A DNA stretch of 64,000 bases from Haloferula helveola (GCF_037076345.1 NZ_AP024702.1:3410001-3474000), one strand, 5' to 3'; counted from the first letter of the stretch, positions 45,401-53,160 are shown. Numbers and translations: made by a program. The notes: generated from the sequence alone by a model not told the origin.

Positions 45401-45405
45401 TCTGA

Positions 45406-45520
45406 ATCGAACGTTCAAGGTGACTCACGACTGCCCGACGGCGCGACGCATGCCGGGAGCGCAGCGACCAAGCATGCGGCGTGACGGCGGGTGGTCGTTG
45501 AGTCCACCGCCTTGTTCGCC
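45406..45520 (-). other. attC of cassette 1
   Basis: 115 bp, bounded by ATCGAAC (45406-45412) and GTTCGCC (45514-45520). The right core matches the cassette's own 5' core at 46094 (GGCGAAC). From 45411 it is identical to the cassette 13 site. Confidence 0.9.
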
Positions 45521-45526
45521 TTGATT

Positions 45527-46087
45527 TTATTGCGGTGGCAATTGGCTCCAAATGTGTTTGATCGCTGCATCAATCTCGGCTCGCTCATGCGTGTAATCTG
45601 GATCGTCCCGCATGAACTCAAGGAAATCCCGGACAACGGATCGCTGTTCCGGTGAAAGCAACGAGAACTGCTGCTCATTGTGCGGAGAGATACGACAAAG
45701 CGACCCAATCAGTCCAGCGATTCCGTCATCACGCAATTCGGCAAACATCCAGGCCGGAAGATGGAAACGCATGCCCTCGGCATCTGTGAAGCTGATGCTA
45801 CTCTGGTAGGAGAGCAGAGTTTCGGAGGAAAAGCGATGCCAGTCTATGCGCTCATCTTGGGCATGCAGCTGGGCTAGAACATCGGCGTCTTCGTAATCAT
45901 CGAGTCCTCGCCCCTCCATGAGTCCTATTCCATCCCCTAGTGTGACCCCTGCAAACGCAGATTCGATCTTCTCTCTTAATCCGTTTACTGCCTCCCAGCG
46001 TTCGCTATCCGCGCGTGCTTCAAGAAGGACGGGATCGTAGCCACTCTCTTTCAAGCCTCGGATCTCATCTGGGCTGAGATACTTCAT
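45527..46087 (-). CDS. DUF6714-like protein (cassette 1, attI-proximal)
   Basis: 186 residues, identical to the protein at 38037-38597, as are the DNA and attC. This is the cassette next to the recombination site, so it is the latest arrival in the array and likely the best expressed if a Pc-type promoter lies in the attI region. The ATG is seven bases from the core. DUF6714 assignment is from memory of the family pattern; function unknown. Confidence 0.82.
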   Translation of the reverse strand: MKYLSPDEIRGLKESGYDPVLLEARADSERWEAVNGLREKIESAFAGVTLGDGIGLMEGRGLDDYEDADVLAQLHAQDERIDWHRFSSETLLSYQSSISFTDAEGMRFHLPAWMFAELRDDGIAGLIGSLCRISPHNEQQFSLLSPEQRSVVRDFLEFMRDDPDYTHERAEIDAAIKHIWSQLPPQ

Positions 46088-46093
46088 TTTATT

Positions 46094-46318
46094 GGCGAAC
46101 AGTATTTATTCATACCCTCCCGAGGGTTGATATCCGGGAGGCGTTAGTTGGGAGGGTGAAGCTGGATGTCCTGTAGTTGCAAGGAATTCCTGAATGGGAA
46201 GGGTGATATCCGATTGATTCAGAGGGTGAGGATCGTGAGTTTCGGTCTGGCTGGATATCACTCGGCCCGGGCAGGGGGGAATCTGACCCTTGGGGTGGGG
46301 CTGACGGGTGGGGATACG
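46094..46318. other. attI junction and presumed attI region
   Basis: GGCGAAC at 46094-46100 is the point where cassette 1 joins the non-cassette DNA; the next cassette would enter here. The adjoining sequence (AGTATTTATTCATACC) is AT-rich in an otherwise GC-rich region, and reading leftward it offers a possible -10 (TATGAAT) for a cassette promoter. I could not identify the integrase-binding half-sites of attI. Confidence 0.55.
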
Positions 46319-46442
46319 AATCAAGGCTGCGCCTTGATCTGAGAAGTGCGGCGGTGCCGGAAGATGGATGACCCGGGGTGCGCTACGCTTACCCCGGGCT
46401 ATAGGATGAAGCCCCGATGGGGCTTTTTGAACAGGTGTGCCT
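46319..46442. repeat. direct repeat, left copy (flanks intI)
   Basis: About 122 bases, matching 48200-48324 with a few differences. It is made of three small palindromes: TCAAGGCTGCGCCTTGA, a hairpin around CCCGGGG...CCCCGGG, and AGCCCCGATGGGGCTTTTT. The last also looks like a terminator. Confidence 0.82.
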
Positions 46443-46460
46443 TGCGATCTCGGTGGCGCC

Positions 46461-46790
46461 GCCTCCCAGAACATGCCGGTTTCATAACCGGCGTTCCATT
46501 TCTGACCACTGATCACCGGCTCGGCCTCCCAGAACATGCCGGTTTCATAACCGGCGTTCCATTTCTGACCACTGGCCACCGACCACTGATCACCGGCTCG
46601 GCCTCCCAGAACATGCCGGTTTCATAGCCGGCGCTCCATTTCTGACCACTGGCCACCGACCACTGATGACCGGCTCGGCCTCCCAGAACATGCCGGTTTC
46701 AAAACCGGTGCTCCACTTCCAGCCCCTGGCCCCTCGGCCCTGACCCCTGGCTTTGCCTCACGGAAGGTGTCGGTTTCATAACGGCGCTCC
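46461..46790. repeat. tandem repeat array, period 77 bp (first unit 63 bp)
   Basis: Units start at 46461, 46524, 46601, 46678 and, degenerate, near 46755. Each begins GCCTCCCAGAACATGCCGG, includes the palindrome GCCGGTTTCATAACCGGC, and then CCATTTCTGACCACTG. The first unit lacks a 14-base internal duplication. It lies between the attI region and intI. No convincing gene is present in 46101-46901. Confidence 0.88.
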
Positions 46791-46842
46791 AAGTGGCGAC
46801 TGCCGGGAACGGAAGGAGGACGGTCACATGAGCAAGGGAAAG

Positions 46843-46856
46843 TGTTCACAAGAACA
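46843..46856 (+). promoter_or_regulatory. LexA (SOS) box upstream of intI
   Basis: TGTTC-ACAA-GAACA is a perfect match to the Verrucomicrobia LexA consensus TGTTC-N4-GAACA. The palindrome extends to 11-bp arms (46837-46862). It lies 46 bases before the intI ATG and directly upstream of a possible -35 (TTGACT, 46865-46870). LexA bound here would block intI transcription until DNA damage. Confidence 0.85.
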
Positions 46857-46901
46857 CTTTCCGGTTGACTCGGTAACCGGTGTGGCCGTAGGCATGGTGG
46901 T

Positions 46902-48224
46902 ATGAGCGCGTTGCAGGTTCGCTGGTGTTGGAGGAAGGATCTTTCGGAGTTCCGCGGGCTTTCGGAGCGGGAGCGTGACGGTTTTCTACTGGTGCTCGAA
47001 TGGTTCGAGAATTTCCGACTGAGGAACGAGCTCGATGCCGGTCGGGATGCGGCGAAGGCGTTCTGGCGGACGGAGGTGCTGCGCGAGGGTCGCCCGCGTG
47101 AGCAGTGGCAGCTCGAACAGTGGGAATCGGCCCTGCATTGGTATCTGAAGTGGCTGGCGGCGTGCGAGGAGGCGAATGCGGACCATCGGAGTTTGGCCGA
47201 GCGGGTCCGGGCGGCGGTGCGCTCGGCCGGGGCGCGGCGGGGGTTGGCGCTGACCACGAAGCGTTGCTACGGGGCGTGGGCGGCGCGTTATGCCCGGTTT
47301 GCGGGGGATGAGCGGGAAGTGCTGCAGGTGGCGACGGCCAGCCGGTTCCTAGCGTCGGTGGTGGATGACGAAGACTGTGCCTACTCGACCCAGAAGCAGG
47401 CGCTGAATGCGATCGCGTTTTTCTTCAAACACGTGTGCGGGGTGGAGAATCCGATTTTCGCGGTGAAGTTACGCAAGTCGGGGACGCGCGTGCCGGTGGT
47501 TCTTTCCAAACGCGAGACTCACCGGGTGTTCGAGCAGCTCGAAGCGCCTTGGAAGTCGGACGGGCGCTACGGATTGCCGGCGCGGTTGCAGTATGGGGCG
47601 GGACTCCGGCGGTCGGAATTGGTGCGCTTGCGGATCAAGGATGTGGATCTGGAACGTGGGACGCTGACGGTGCGCCAGGGGAAGGGCGACAAGGACCGGT
47701 GTACGATTTTGCCGAAGAGTCTGCTGAAAGCGGTGGCCGCGCAAATTGAGGCAGCGCGGGAGATCTGGCGCCGGGATCGCGAGGCGGGGTTGGCGGGAGT
47801 CCATATCCCGGGTGCGCTTGGGCGGAAGTTCCGCCGGGCGGCGGAGAGCTTCGAGTGGTTTTGGTTGTTTCCGGCGAAGCAGACATCGATGGATCCGAAC
47901 GCGGGTGTGCGGCGGCGGCATCACCTTCTCGCCAAGGTGTATGGCGATGCGGTCCGGCGGGCGGCGGTCGATGCGGGAATCGAGAAACGGGTGACGAGCC
48001 ATGCGTTGCGCCATTCGTTCGCGACGCACCTGTTGGAAGGCGGTGCCGACCTGCGAACGATTCAGGAACTGCTCGGGCATGAGGACATCACCACGACCGA
48101 GATCTACCTGCACGTGGCTGCGGGTTCGAACGGGTTCGGAGTGACGAGTCCGCTTGATGAGAGCGGAGAGCTTGGAGCAGGGAGCGAGGAGTCTGGAGCG
48201 AATCAAGGCTGCGCCTTGATCTGA
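46902..48224 (+). CDS. intI: integron integrase
   Basis: 440 residues. The tyrosine-recombinase catalytic set is complete: R236 in [10 protein letters not shown]367/R370 in SHALRHSF, H393 in LLGHED and Y402 in TTTEIYLHV. The region of about 315-352 ([19 protein letters not shown], then VRRRHHL) is the extra patch found only in integron integrases and absent from XerC/XerD. The protein is about 100 residues longer than class 1 IntI, mostly at the N-terminus. It recombines attC x attI and attC x attC as folded single strands. It is transcribed away from the array. The last eight or so codons and the stop come from a dispersed repeat. Confidence 0.95.
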   Translation: MSALQVRWCWRKDLSEFRGLSERERDGFLLVLEWFENFRLRNELDAGRDAAKAFWRTEVLREGRPREQWQLEQWESALHWYLKWLAACEEANADHRSLAERVRAAVRSAGARRGLALTTKRCYGAWAARYARFAGDEREVLQVATASRFLASVVDDEDCAYSTQKQALNAIAFFFKHVCGVENPIFAVKLRKSGTRVPVVLSKRETHRVFEQLEAPWKSDGRYGLPARLQYGAGLRRSELVRLRIKDVDLERGTLTVRQGKGDKDRCTILPKSLLKAVAAQIEAAREIWRRDREAGLAGVHIPGALGRKFRRAAESFEWFWLFPAKQTSMDPNAGVRRRHHLLAKVYGDAVRRAAVDAGIEKRVTSHALRHSFATHLLEGGADLRTIQELLGHEDITTTEIYLHVAAGSNGFGVTSPLDESGELGAGSEESGANQGCALI

Positions 48225-48324
48225 GAAGTGGGGCTGCGCCGGGAAGGTGGATGACCCAGGGTGCGCTTCGCTTACCCTGGGCTATGAGATGAAGCCCCGA
48301 TGGGGCTTTTTGAGGCGGTGTGCC
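48200..48324. repeat. direct repeat, right copy (overlaps the intI 3' end)
   Basis: It matches 46319-46442 over about 122 bases. Its first bases encode the C-terminus and stop of IntI. A third, partial copy (AATCAAGGCTGCGCCTTGAT) starts at 48427. Confidence 0.82.
48292..48311 (+). terminator. probable terminator of intI
   Basis: AAGCCCC-GAT-GGGGCTT hairpin with five T residues at the end, 68 bases after the intI stop. It is part of the direct repeat and also occurs in the left copy. Confidence 0.65.
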
Positions 48325-48371
48325 TCTCGTTCTCGTTCTCGTTCTCGTTCTCGTTCTCGTTCTCGTTCTCG
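48325..48371. repeat. hexamer microsatellite (TCTCGT)7
   Basis: Seven perfect TCTCGT units (48325-48366) plus a partial eighth. Both sides are repeat-derived spacer. The 48225-48878 gap holds this, the heptamer array and several dispersed hairpins (for example CCACGGGGTGAACCCCGTGG near 48558), and no gene that I can support. Confidence 0.9.
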
Positions 48372-48606
48372 GTTCCGGGAACGGCTCAGTTGTTGAAGTC
48401 GCACTCGAAGTGCGAAGCGTTTGGAATGAATCAAGGCTGCGCCTTGATCTGAGAAGTCTTGGAGGTCCGGGAGATCCGGCATGAGACGAGGTTTCTGGGA
48501 TGAAGCCATGTCCGCCTGCGCCCCTCCGGGGCTCCGAATCAGCAACCACTCCGAATCCACGGGGTGAACCCCGTGGCTAAATGCCGTCGCCCCTTCGGGG
48601 CTATTG

Positions 48607-48764
<158 letters not shown>

Positions 48765-48878
48765 ACCGACTTGACCTCACCAAAGATGCCGGTTTCATAA
48801 CCGGCGCTCCATTCTGACCCCTGGCTCCTGCCTCCTGACCCCCGGCCCCGAGCTCTCCGCTCTCCGCTCTCCGCTGGT

Positions 48879-51095
48879 TCAGCCTCCGAGTTGTTGGAGG
48901 AGTTGGGCGGCTTGGGGGTGATTGGGATTGCGGCGCAGGGCTTCGGCGGCGGCGGCGCGGGCTTCGTCGATCTGGCCGAGGCGGAGGTGGATGGTGGCTC
49001 GGGCGTAGGGTGCGTCGGAGCCGCTGGGGTCGGCGTTCTCGGCTCGGAGCAGGGCCTTGATGGCGTCTTCGGTGCGGTTCTGGCCGGCGTAGAGGAGTCC
49101 GAGGTTGTACCAGGCACGGGCGTAGTTGGGATCGATACGCACGGCGTCGCCGAGCCGGGCTTCGGCCTTCAGGGTGTCACCGATTTCGGCGTAGCCGAGG
49201 GCGGCGAGGTAGGGGATCTCGGCGTTGCCGGGGGCGAGTTTGGCGGCGTCTTCGAGCCACTTCACGGACTCCGCGGTGCGGCCGATACCTCCGAGGAAGA
49301 CGGCGAGGTCGCGACGCGGTGCGGGTGAGGTGCGGTCCCAATCGGCGGCGCGCATGAACCACTTTTCGGCTTCGGCGATGTCGTTGCGGACCATCGCGAG
49401 ACGCGCCATCCGCATGGCTCCTCCCGGTTGGTCGGCCTGGTGCCTGGCGATCTCGGTGATCTCCTTCACCGCCGGGTGGTCGGAAGGCAACTGCTCGAGC
49501 GCGGTCCAGGCGGCTTCGGCGCGGACCGACTTCAGCGGATCGTTGAGCAGCTTTTCGAGCAGTGCTCCGGGCTCGCCGCGGCGGGCGATGAGCATCGCGG
49601 CGGCGGAGCGGGCGAGCGGGCCACCGTCGTCGGCCGCCTTGTTGGTCAGGCGCACGACACGGCTGTCATTCGCCCATGGTTCCATCAGGCGCAGCATGGT
49701 CGCGCGCCAGGCATCGATCTCTTCCTTCTCGCAGGCGTCGATGAGCAGGTCGAGGGAGCCGGTCTTGCCGTTCTGGGCGGCGTGGATCGCGCGGGTGCGC
49801 TGGCGCGAGACGGCGTTCATGTCCTCGCCGTACCACTTGTGCGTCCACTCGATCTGCCAATCGAGTCCCTTGTCTTCATGGCAGTTGTTGCAGGCGTTCG
49901 GCGTGCCGAGTTCCTTCGTCAGGAGCGGGTCGGGTCGCGGGAAACGGTGGTCGCTGCGGGGGTCGCGCTGCATGTAGTTGCGCTTCGGCATGTGGCAGTC
50001 GACGCAACTCGCTCCGGGTGTTCCGAGGTCATGGAAGGTGTGCTTGGCGGGATCGATGACCGTCGCTTCGTTCGCACCGGCGGCGTGGCAGGTCATGCAG
50101 AGCGCATTCGAGCGGACCGCGACGTCACCGCCGAGCGGGTCGGCGGCGTGCGGGTCGTGGCAGTCGGTGCAGCCGATGCCTTTGTGACCCATGCGCGACA
50201 TGAGCAGGGAGTTGTATTTGTAGACCTCGTCGATCTGCTGGCCGTCGGGATGCCAGAGGCCGGGCTGGCTCGGCAGGGCGAGCGAGTAGTGGTCGAAGAA
50301 CGAGCGGCCGGTGATGAACTTCTCATCGAACTCCTCGCGTCGCGCGTGGCAGGTGGCGCACGAGTCGGTCCACTGCTGCTTGGTGAACTTCTGCTGCGGG
50401 TCGACCATGCACTCGCCGCTCTTGTGGTCCGGCCGTGTGGGGCCGTGGCACTGGGCGCAGCCGACGCCCTGCTCGACCCAGTTCGTCTTGTAGGTGTCGG
50501 CTTCGGTGTCGTGGTTCTTGCGCAGACCGGTGAAGTGGCACCATGCGCACTGCGAGTTCCAGTTCATGCCGCGCTGGGTCCAGTGACCCCATTCGTCGGG
50601 CCGCCGGTTCTGGTCGTCGTACACGCTGAACCATTCCTTCTTTTCCGGATCCCATGCCATGTCCGGCACCTGGTAGCGGCCGTCGCCGCGGGCGAGGAGG
50701 TACTGGACCAGCGGGGTCAGGCCGATGGCCATCGGCGGTTCGCCTTCGATCACTTCAGCGCCTTCGGCCTTCTTATCTTCCCAGCGGATGATCGGATCCG
50801 CTTCGCCGCCGGTGAAATCCCACTCGGCATCGCCTTCGGTGACCTTGCGGTCGGCGAAGGCTTCGGCATCGACCGGCGCGCCGATGTTCCGGTGGGCGAG
50901 CGCGTGGTGGGAGTTCTTCCAACCTTCGTGGGCGTCCTTGTGGCATTCGATGCACTCCGAGGACTTGGCGAGCGTGTGGGGATCTTCCAGAGGCGGGACC
51001 GAGGGGGCGGATCCGCCTGAGGCGGCAGGCGCCTTCTTTTCGCCACAGGAGGCGGCAAGGAGCGCGCAGGGGAGAATCCACAGAAGATTTCGCAT
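48879..51095 (-). CDS. multihaem cytochrome c / TPR lipoprotein (eight CxxCH)
   Basis: 738 residues. The signal peptide ends in a lipobox (LLAASCGEK). Eight haem-binding motifs are visible: CIECH, CAWCH, CAQCH, CATCH, CTDCH, CMTCH, CVDCH and CNNCH, all within about residues 45-400. The central part (about 440-560) is HEAT-like, and the C-terminal 180 residues are TPR repeats (ARAWYNLGLLYAGQNRTEDA; APYARATIHLRLGQIDEARA). It is probably an outer-membrane or periplasmic electron-transfer protein. The redox partner is unknown, and the fold is close to the octahaem/NrfA-like cytochrome group (inference). Confidence 0.87.
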   Translation of the reverse strand: MRNLLWILPCALLAASCGEKKAPAASGGSAPSVPPLEDPHTLAKSSECIECHKDAHEGWKNSHHALAHRNIGAPVDAEAFADRKVTEGDAEWDFTGGEADPIIRWEDKKAEGAEVIEGEPPMAIGLTPLVQYLLARGDGRYQVPDMAWDPEKKEWFSVYDDQNRRPDEWGHWTQRGMNWNSQCAWCHFTGLRKNHDTEADTYKTNWVEQGVGCAQCHGPTRPDHKSGECMVDPQQKFTKQQWTDSCATCHARREEFDEKFITGRSFFDHYSLALPSQPGLWHPDGQQIDEVYKYNSLLMSRMGHKGIGCTDCHDPHAADPLGGDVAVRSNALCMTCHAAGANEATVIDPAKHTFHDLGTPGASCVDCHMPKRNYMQRDPRSDHRFPRPDPLLTKELGTPNACNNCHEDKGLDWQIEWTHKWYGEDMNAVSRQRTRAIHAAQNGKTGSLDLLIDACEKEEIDAWRATMLRLMEPWANDSRVVRLTNKAADDGGPLARSAAAMLIARRGEPGALLEKLLNDPLKSVRAEAAWTALEQLPSDHPAVKEITEIARHQADQPGGAMRMARLAMVRNDIAEAEKWFMRAADWDRTSPAPRRDLAVFLGGIGRTAESVKWLEDAAKLAPGNAEIPYLAALGYAEIGDTLKAEARLGDAVRIDPNYARAWYNLGLLYAGQNRTEDAIKALLRAENADPSGSDAPYARATIHLRLGQIDEARAAAAEALRRNPNHPQAAQLLQQLGG

Positions 51096-51414
51096 GGGTG
51101 AGGTTTAGGGCAGGAGGGGGATTACGGAACGGCGAAAATGGAAAAATCCGGGGGTGATGAAAGGAGGTAGAACCGCAAAGGCGCGAAGTCGCAAAGGGGT
51201 GAGGAAGGGGATGGCTGTTGTCCTCTACAATGTTCCGGAACGGCAGGGTGTTGTTGGGAAACCGCGGAAGGCACCGAACGCAAGGAAGTTGTGGTGCGAT
51301 GGAGGGGAGGAGGAAATCAGGTTGGCTCCGGGGGGGCGGGTCGGGGATGGACCGCGAGCTTCAGCTCGCTTCGCCGGACCGGACCAGCGAGCTAAAGCTC
51401 GCGGTCCATGGGGG
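51096..51414. repeat. intergenic region with a dispersed palindrome (51347-51409)
   Basis: No gene is supported in this 319-base gap. It contains an inverted repeat (51347-51370 against 51386-51409, one mismatch) of the same family as 26631-26703, and an AACCGCAAAGGCGCGAAGTC motif near 51173 that resembles other dispersed elements. Confidence 0.75.
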
Positions 51415-52452
51415 TCACCGGGAACTCGGGGCGGGCTCGCGGAAGCCGGGTCGGTCGGCTCGGACGGCGGCGGAATACTCCGGGCCGCCGGGCGACTTCT
51501 GGGCGACTTCGTTGATGAAGCAGAGCGGACGGAGTTCTTCGAACGACATGCCTTCGTCGACGATGGCGCCCTTTTCGTGGACGTATTCGTCGAGCCTGCC
51601 GTTGACCAGCATCCGCCAGTCGAACTTCTCACGCTCCTCGGCGGGTGTCTGGGCGCGGAGGCTGGTGGTGCAGTTCGAAGTGATGACGTTGTAGAAGCGC
51701 GGCTTTTCGACGAGCTCGTTCTGCACGCCGATCGACTCGAGGAGCACCTCGGCCGCCTTCGCCTGGGTGGCGCGGGTGCGGTAAAGGTAGACCGGTTCGT
51801 TGCGGACGTTGGTGCGGACGCGGATGAAGTCCTCCTCGGTGCCGAAGATGTACTGGAGTTCGAACATCTTGAAGAGCCCGCCAAAGGTGGAGAACTCTTC
51901 GGTGGTTTCACGCCGTGTCTCGATGGAAAGGCAGAGGTGGCCTTCGTCGCCAAAGTCGAACGAGAGAATCGGGTGTGCGAGCAGGTCGCCGCCAAAGGCA
52001 TCGTGGAAGTAGTCGAGACCCTCGAGTTTCGAAAGGTGGTGGGTGCGCGTTTCCCAGCGTTCGATTTCCGATCCGTCCTCCGCGTAGTCGAAGTTACGGA
52101 TGTTGTGGAAGACGATCTCGTCACCCTTTACCTCAACCCATCCGGTTTGCCGGAACTCCGGACGCCAGTCGCGGTCGTTCGACGGCTTCTTGAAACTCCA
52201 TGGAACCAGCACCAGCGCCGAGGCGAAGGCGAACACCAGCAGCCGGCGTTTGAGGCCCCGGAACAGAACGAGGGCCGCCAGCAGCAACACCGCCCAAAGG
52301 ATGGCCAATACGATGTTGCCGGCGGACGCCGGGGTGCCGAGCGGTCCGTCGAAGTAGATGGCGCCGAAGACATAGGCGCCGCTGACGAGCATCAGGAGCC
52401 CGAGCAGCGCGACACCGAGCCGGCCGAGGAAGGGTCGCTTCTTTTCACGCAT
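51415..52452 (-). CDS. DUF4105 family membrane protein
   Basis: 345 residues. Three N-terminal hydrophobic segments (about 10-35, 43-62 and 68-85) lead to a periplasmic domain. DUF4105 (about 110-300) shows the patterns VEVKGDEIVFHNIRNFDYAE, SFDFGDEGHLCLSIETRRE and the conserved FYNVITSNCTTSLR. The family is bacterial and often lies near envelope genes. The conserved Asn-Cys-Thr could be catalytic, but its activity is unknown. Confidence 0.83.
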   Translation of the reverse strand: MREKKRPFLGRLGVALLGLLMLVSGAYVFGAIYFDGPLGTPASAGNIVLAILWAVLLLAALVLFRGLKRRLLVFAFASALVLVPWSFKKPSNDRDWRPEFRQTGWVEVKGDEIVFHNIRNFDYAEDGSEIERWETRTHHLSKLEGLDYFHDAFGGDLLAHPILSFDFGDEGHLCLSIETRRETTEEFSTFGGLFKMFELQYIFGTEEDFIRVRTNVRNEPVYLYRTRATQAKAAEVLLESIGVQNELVEKPRFYNVITSNCTTSLRAQTPAEEREKFDWRMLVNGRLDEYVHEKGAIVDEGMSFEELRPLCFINEVAQKSPGGPEYSAAVRADRPGFREPAPSSR

Positions 52453-52511
52453 GGCGTCCCTTGCCTAACGCAGGGGGCGCCGTTGGCAAGCGAGCATCAC
52501 GAGAGAGGTGA

Positions 52512-52667
52512 AGAACCGCGAATGCACACGAATGGACGCGAATTCCAATGGGGTTGGGCAGAAATGCCTCGGGTCGACCGGTGTGCTGGTATTCGACGCA
52601 AGTCGGCGAGCGGGATCGGGCTTCTTACCTCTTCCCATTCGCGTGCATCGCCGTCCATTCGCGGTTT
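52512..52667. repeat. imperfect inverted repeat between DUF4105 and ecotin genes
   Basis: Arms near 52512-52542 and 52637-52667 share the motif AACCGCGAATG and ATTCGCG...CATTCGCGGTT. The same theme occurs at 59965-60111. Nothing else is seen in this gap. Confidence 0.6.
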
Positions 52668-52689
52668 CAGATTGGCAACGCAGGGGCTG

Positions 52690-53160
52690 TTAGCCTTCCG
52701 GCACCGGTTCGGCATCGGCGGGTGCGCTCCAGATCCTGTAGCGGACCTCGCAGCCGTCGGGCACGTAAACGACCACCGGCAGCTTGCTGTTGTAGCGGAT
52801 CAGGTAAGGCTCGCCTCCGACCGGGACGAACTTCTCGACCTTGGGCGCGCCGGGAGGGGCGGCCATGCGGGTGCTCGCCATGGGGCCGAGGACCGGCAGG
52901 ATGTGGTAGTTGTAGCCCCAGCCTTTGATGGTCCGCTGCTCCAGCGCACCGCCGAAGAAGTTGCGGTTGACGCCGTCGGTTTCGACCGTCTTGCCGACGA
53001 TGATCTGGACCTTGGCATCGTCCTCGTTCTCCCGCGCCGGAAGGTCGATGACATGGCGGGACATGCCGTCTTCGGGCGCGGGGTAGGCTTTGAGTTTGTC
53101 GGTGTCGGCGGCCATCACGGGGAGGGTCAGGCCGACGATGAGGCAAAGTAACGCTTTCAT
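52690..53160 (-). CDS. eco: ecotin-type serine protease inhibitor
   Basis: 156 residues with a signal peptide (LTLPVMAAD). The mature part follows E. coli ecotin closely: YPAPEDGMSRHVIDLP, VQIIVGKTVETDGVNRNFFG, IKGWGYNYHILP, then RYNSKLPVVVYVPDGCEVRY. The reactive loop (PMASTRMAAPPGA) holds the inhibitory Met in the usual place. Ecotin dimers protect bacteria from host or predator serine proteases. One of the two disulfide cysteines is absent (the N-terminal Cys is replaced by Gly or Asn), so the bridge may be missing. Confidence 0.9.
   Translation of the reverse strand: MKALLCLIVGLTLPVMAADTDKLKAYPAPEDGMSRHVIDLPARENEDDAKVQIIVGKTVETDGVNRNFFGGALEQRTIKGWGYNYHILPVLGPMASTRMAAPPGAPKVEKFVPVGGEPYLIRYNSKLPVVVYVPDGCEVRYRIWSAPADAEPVPEG

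Larger units (their letters stand above)
34028..48224. mobile_element. chromosomal integron (integrase, attI region and cassette array)
   Basis: The system comprises intI at 46902-48224 (+), a primary junction at 46094-46100, and sixteen well-defined cassettes plus one or two decayed ones to the left. All cassette genes are read leftward, away from intI, which is the standard integron layout. Fifteen intact attC sites of 115-133 bp and one IS-interrupted attC are listed separately. The cassette genes are less GC-rich than their chromosomal surroundings. Confidence 0.93.

Noticed and set aside
46106-46579. Leftward reading frame of 157 codons in the attI side region
   Set aside because: It is made of the 77-bp repeat and dispersed palindromes (repeated GQKWNAGYETGMFWEA), has no family pattern, and no cassette core precedes it.
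46461-46790. The 77-bp tandem array looked briefly like a CRISPR
   Set aside because: The units are the same throughout, with no unique spacers, the period changes from 63 to 77, and no cas gene is near. It is a plain tandem repeat.
46902-48224. The integrase could be XerC/XerD or a phage integrase
   Set aside because: The extra patch ([11 protein letters not shown] ... DPNAG ... RRRHH), the divergent orientation to the array and the attC sites fit IntI, not Xer or phage enzymes.
48088-48549. Leftward reading frame downstream of intI
   Set aside because: It is generated by the TCTCGT and other repeats (runs of Arg/Thr or Arg/Glu), so it is an artefact of low-complexity DNA.
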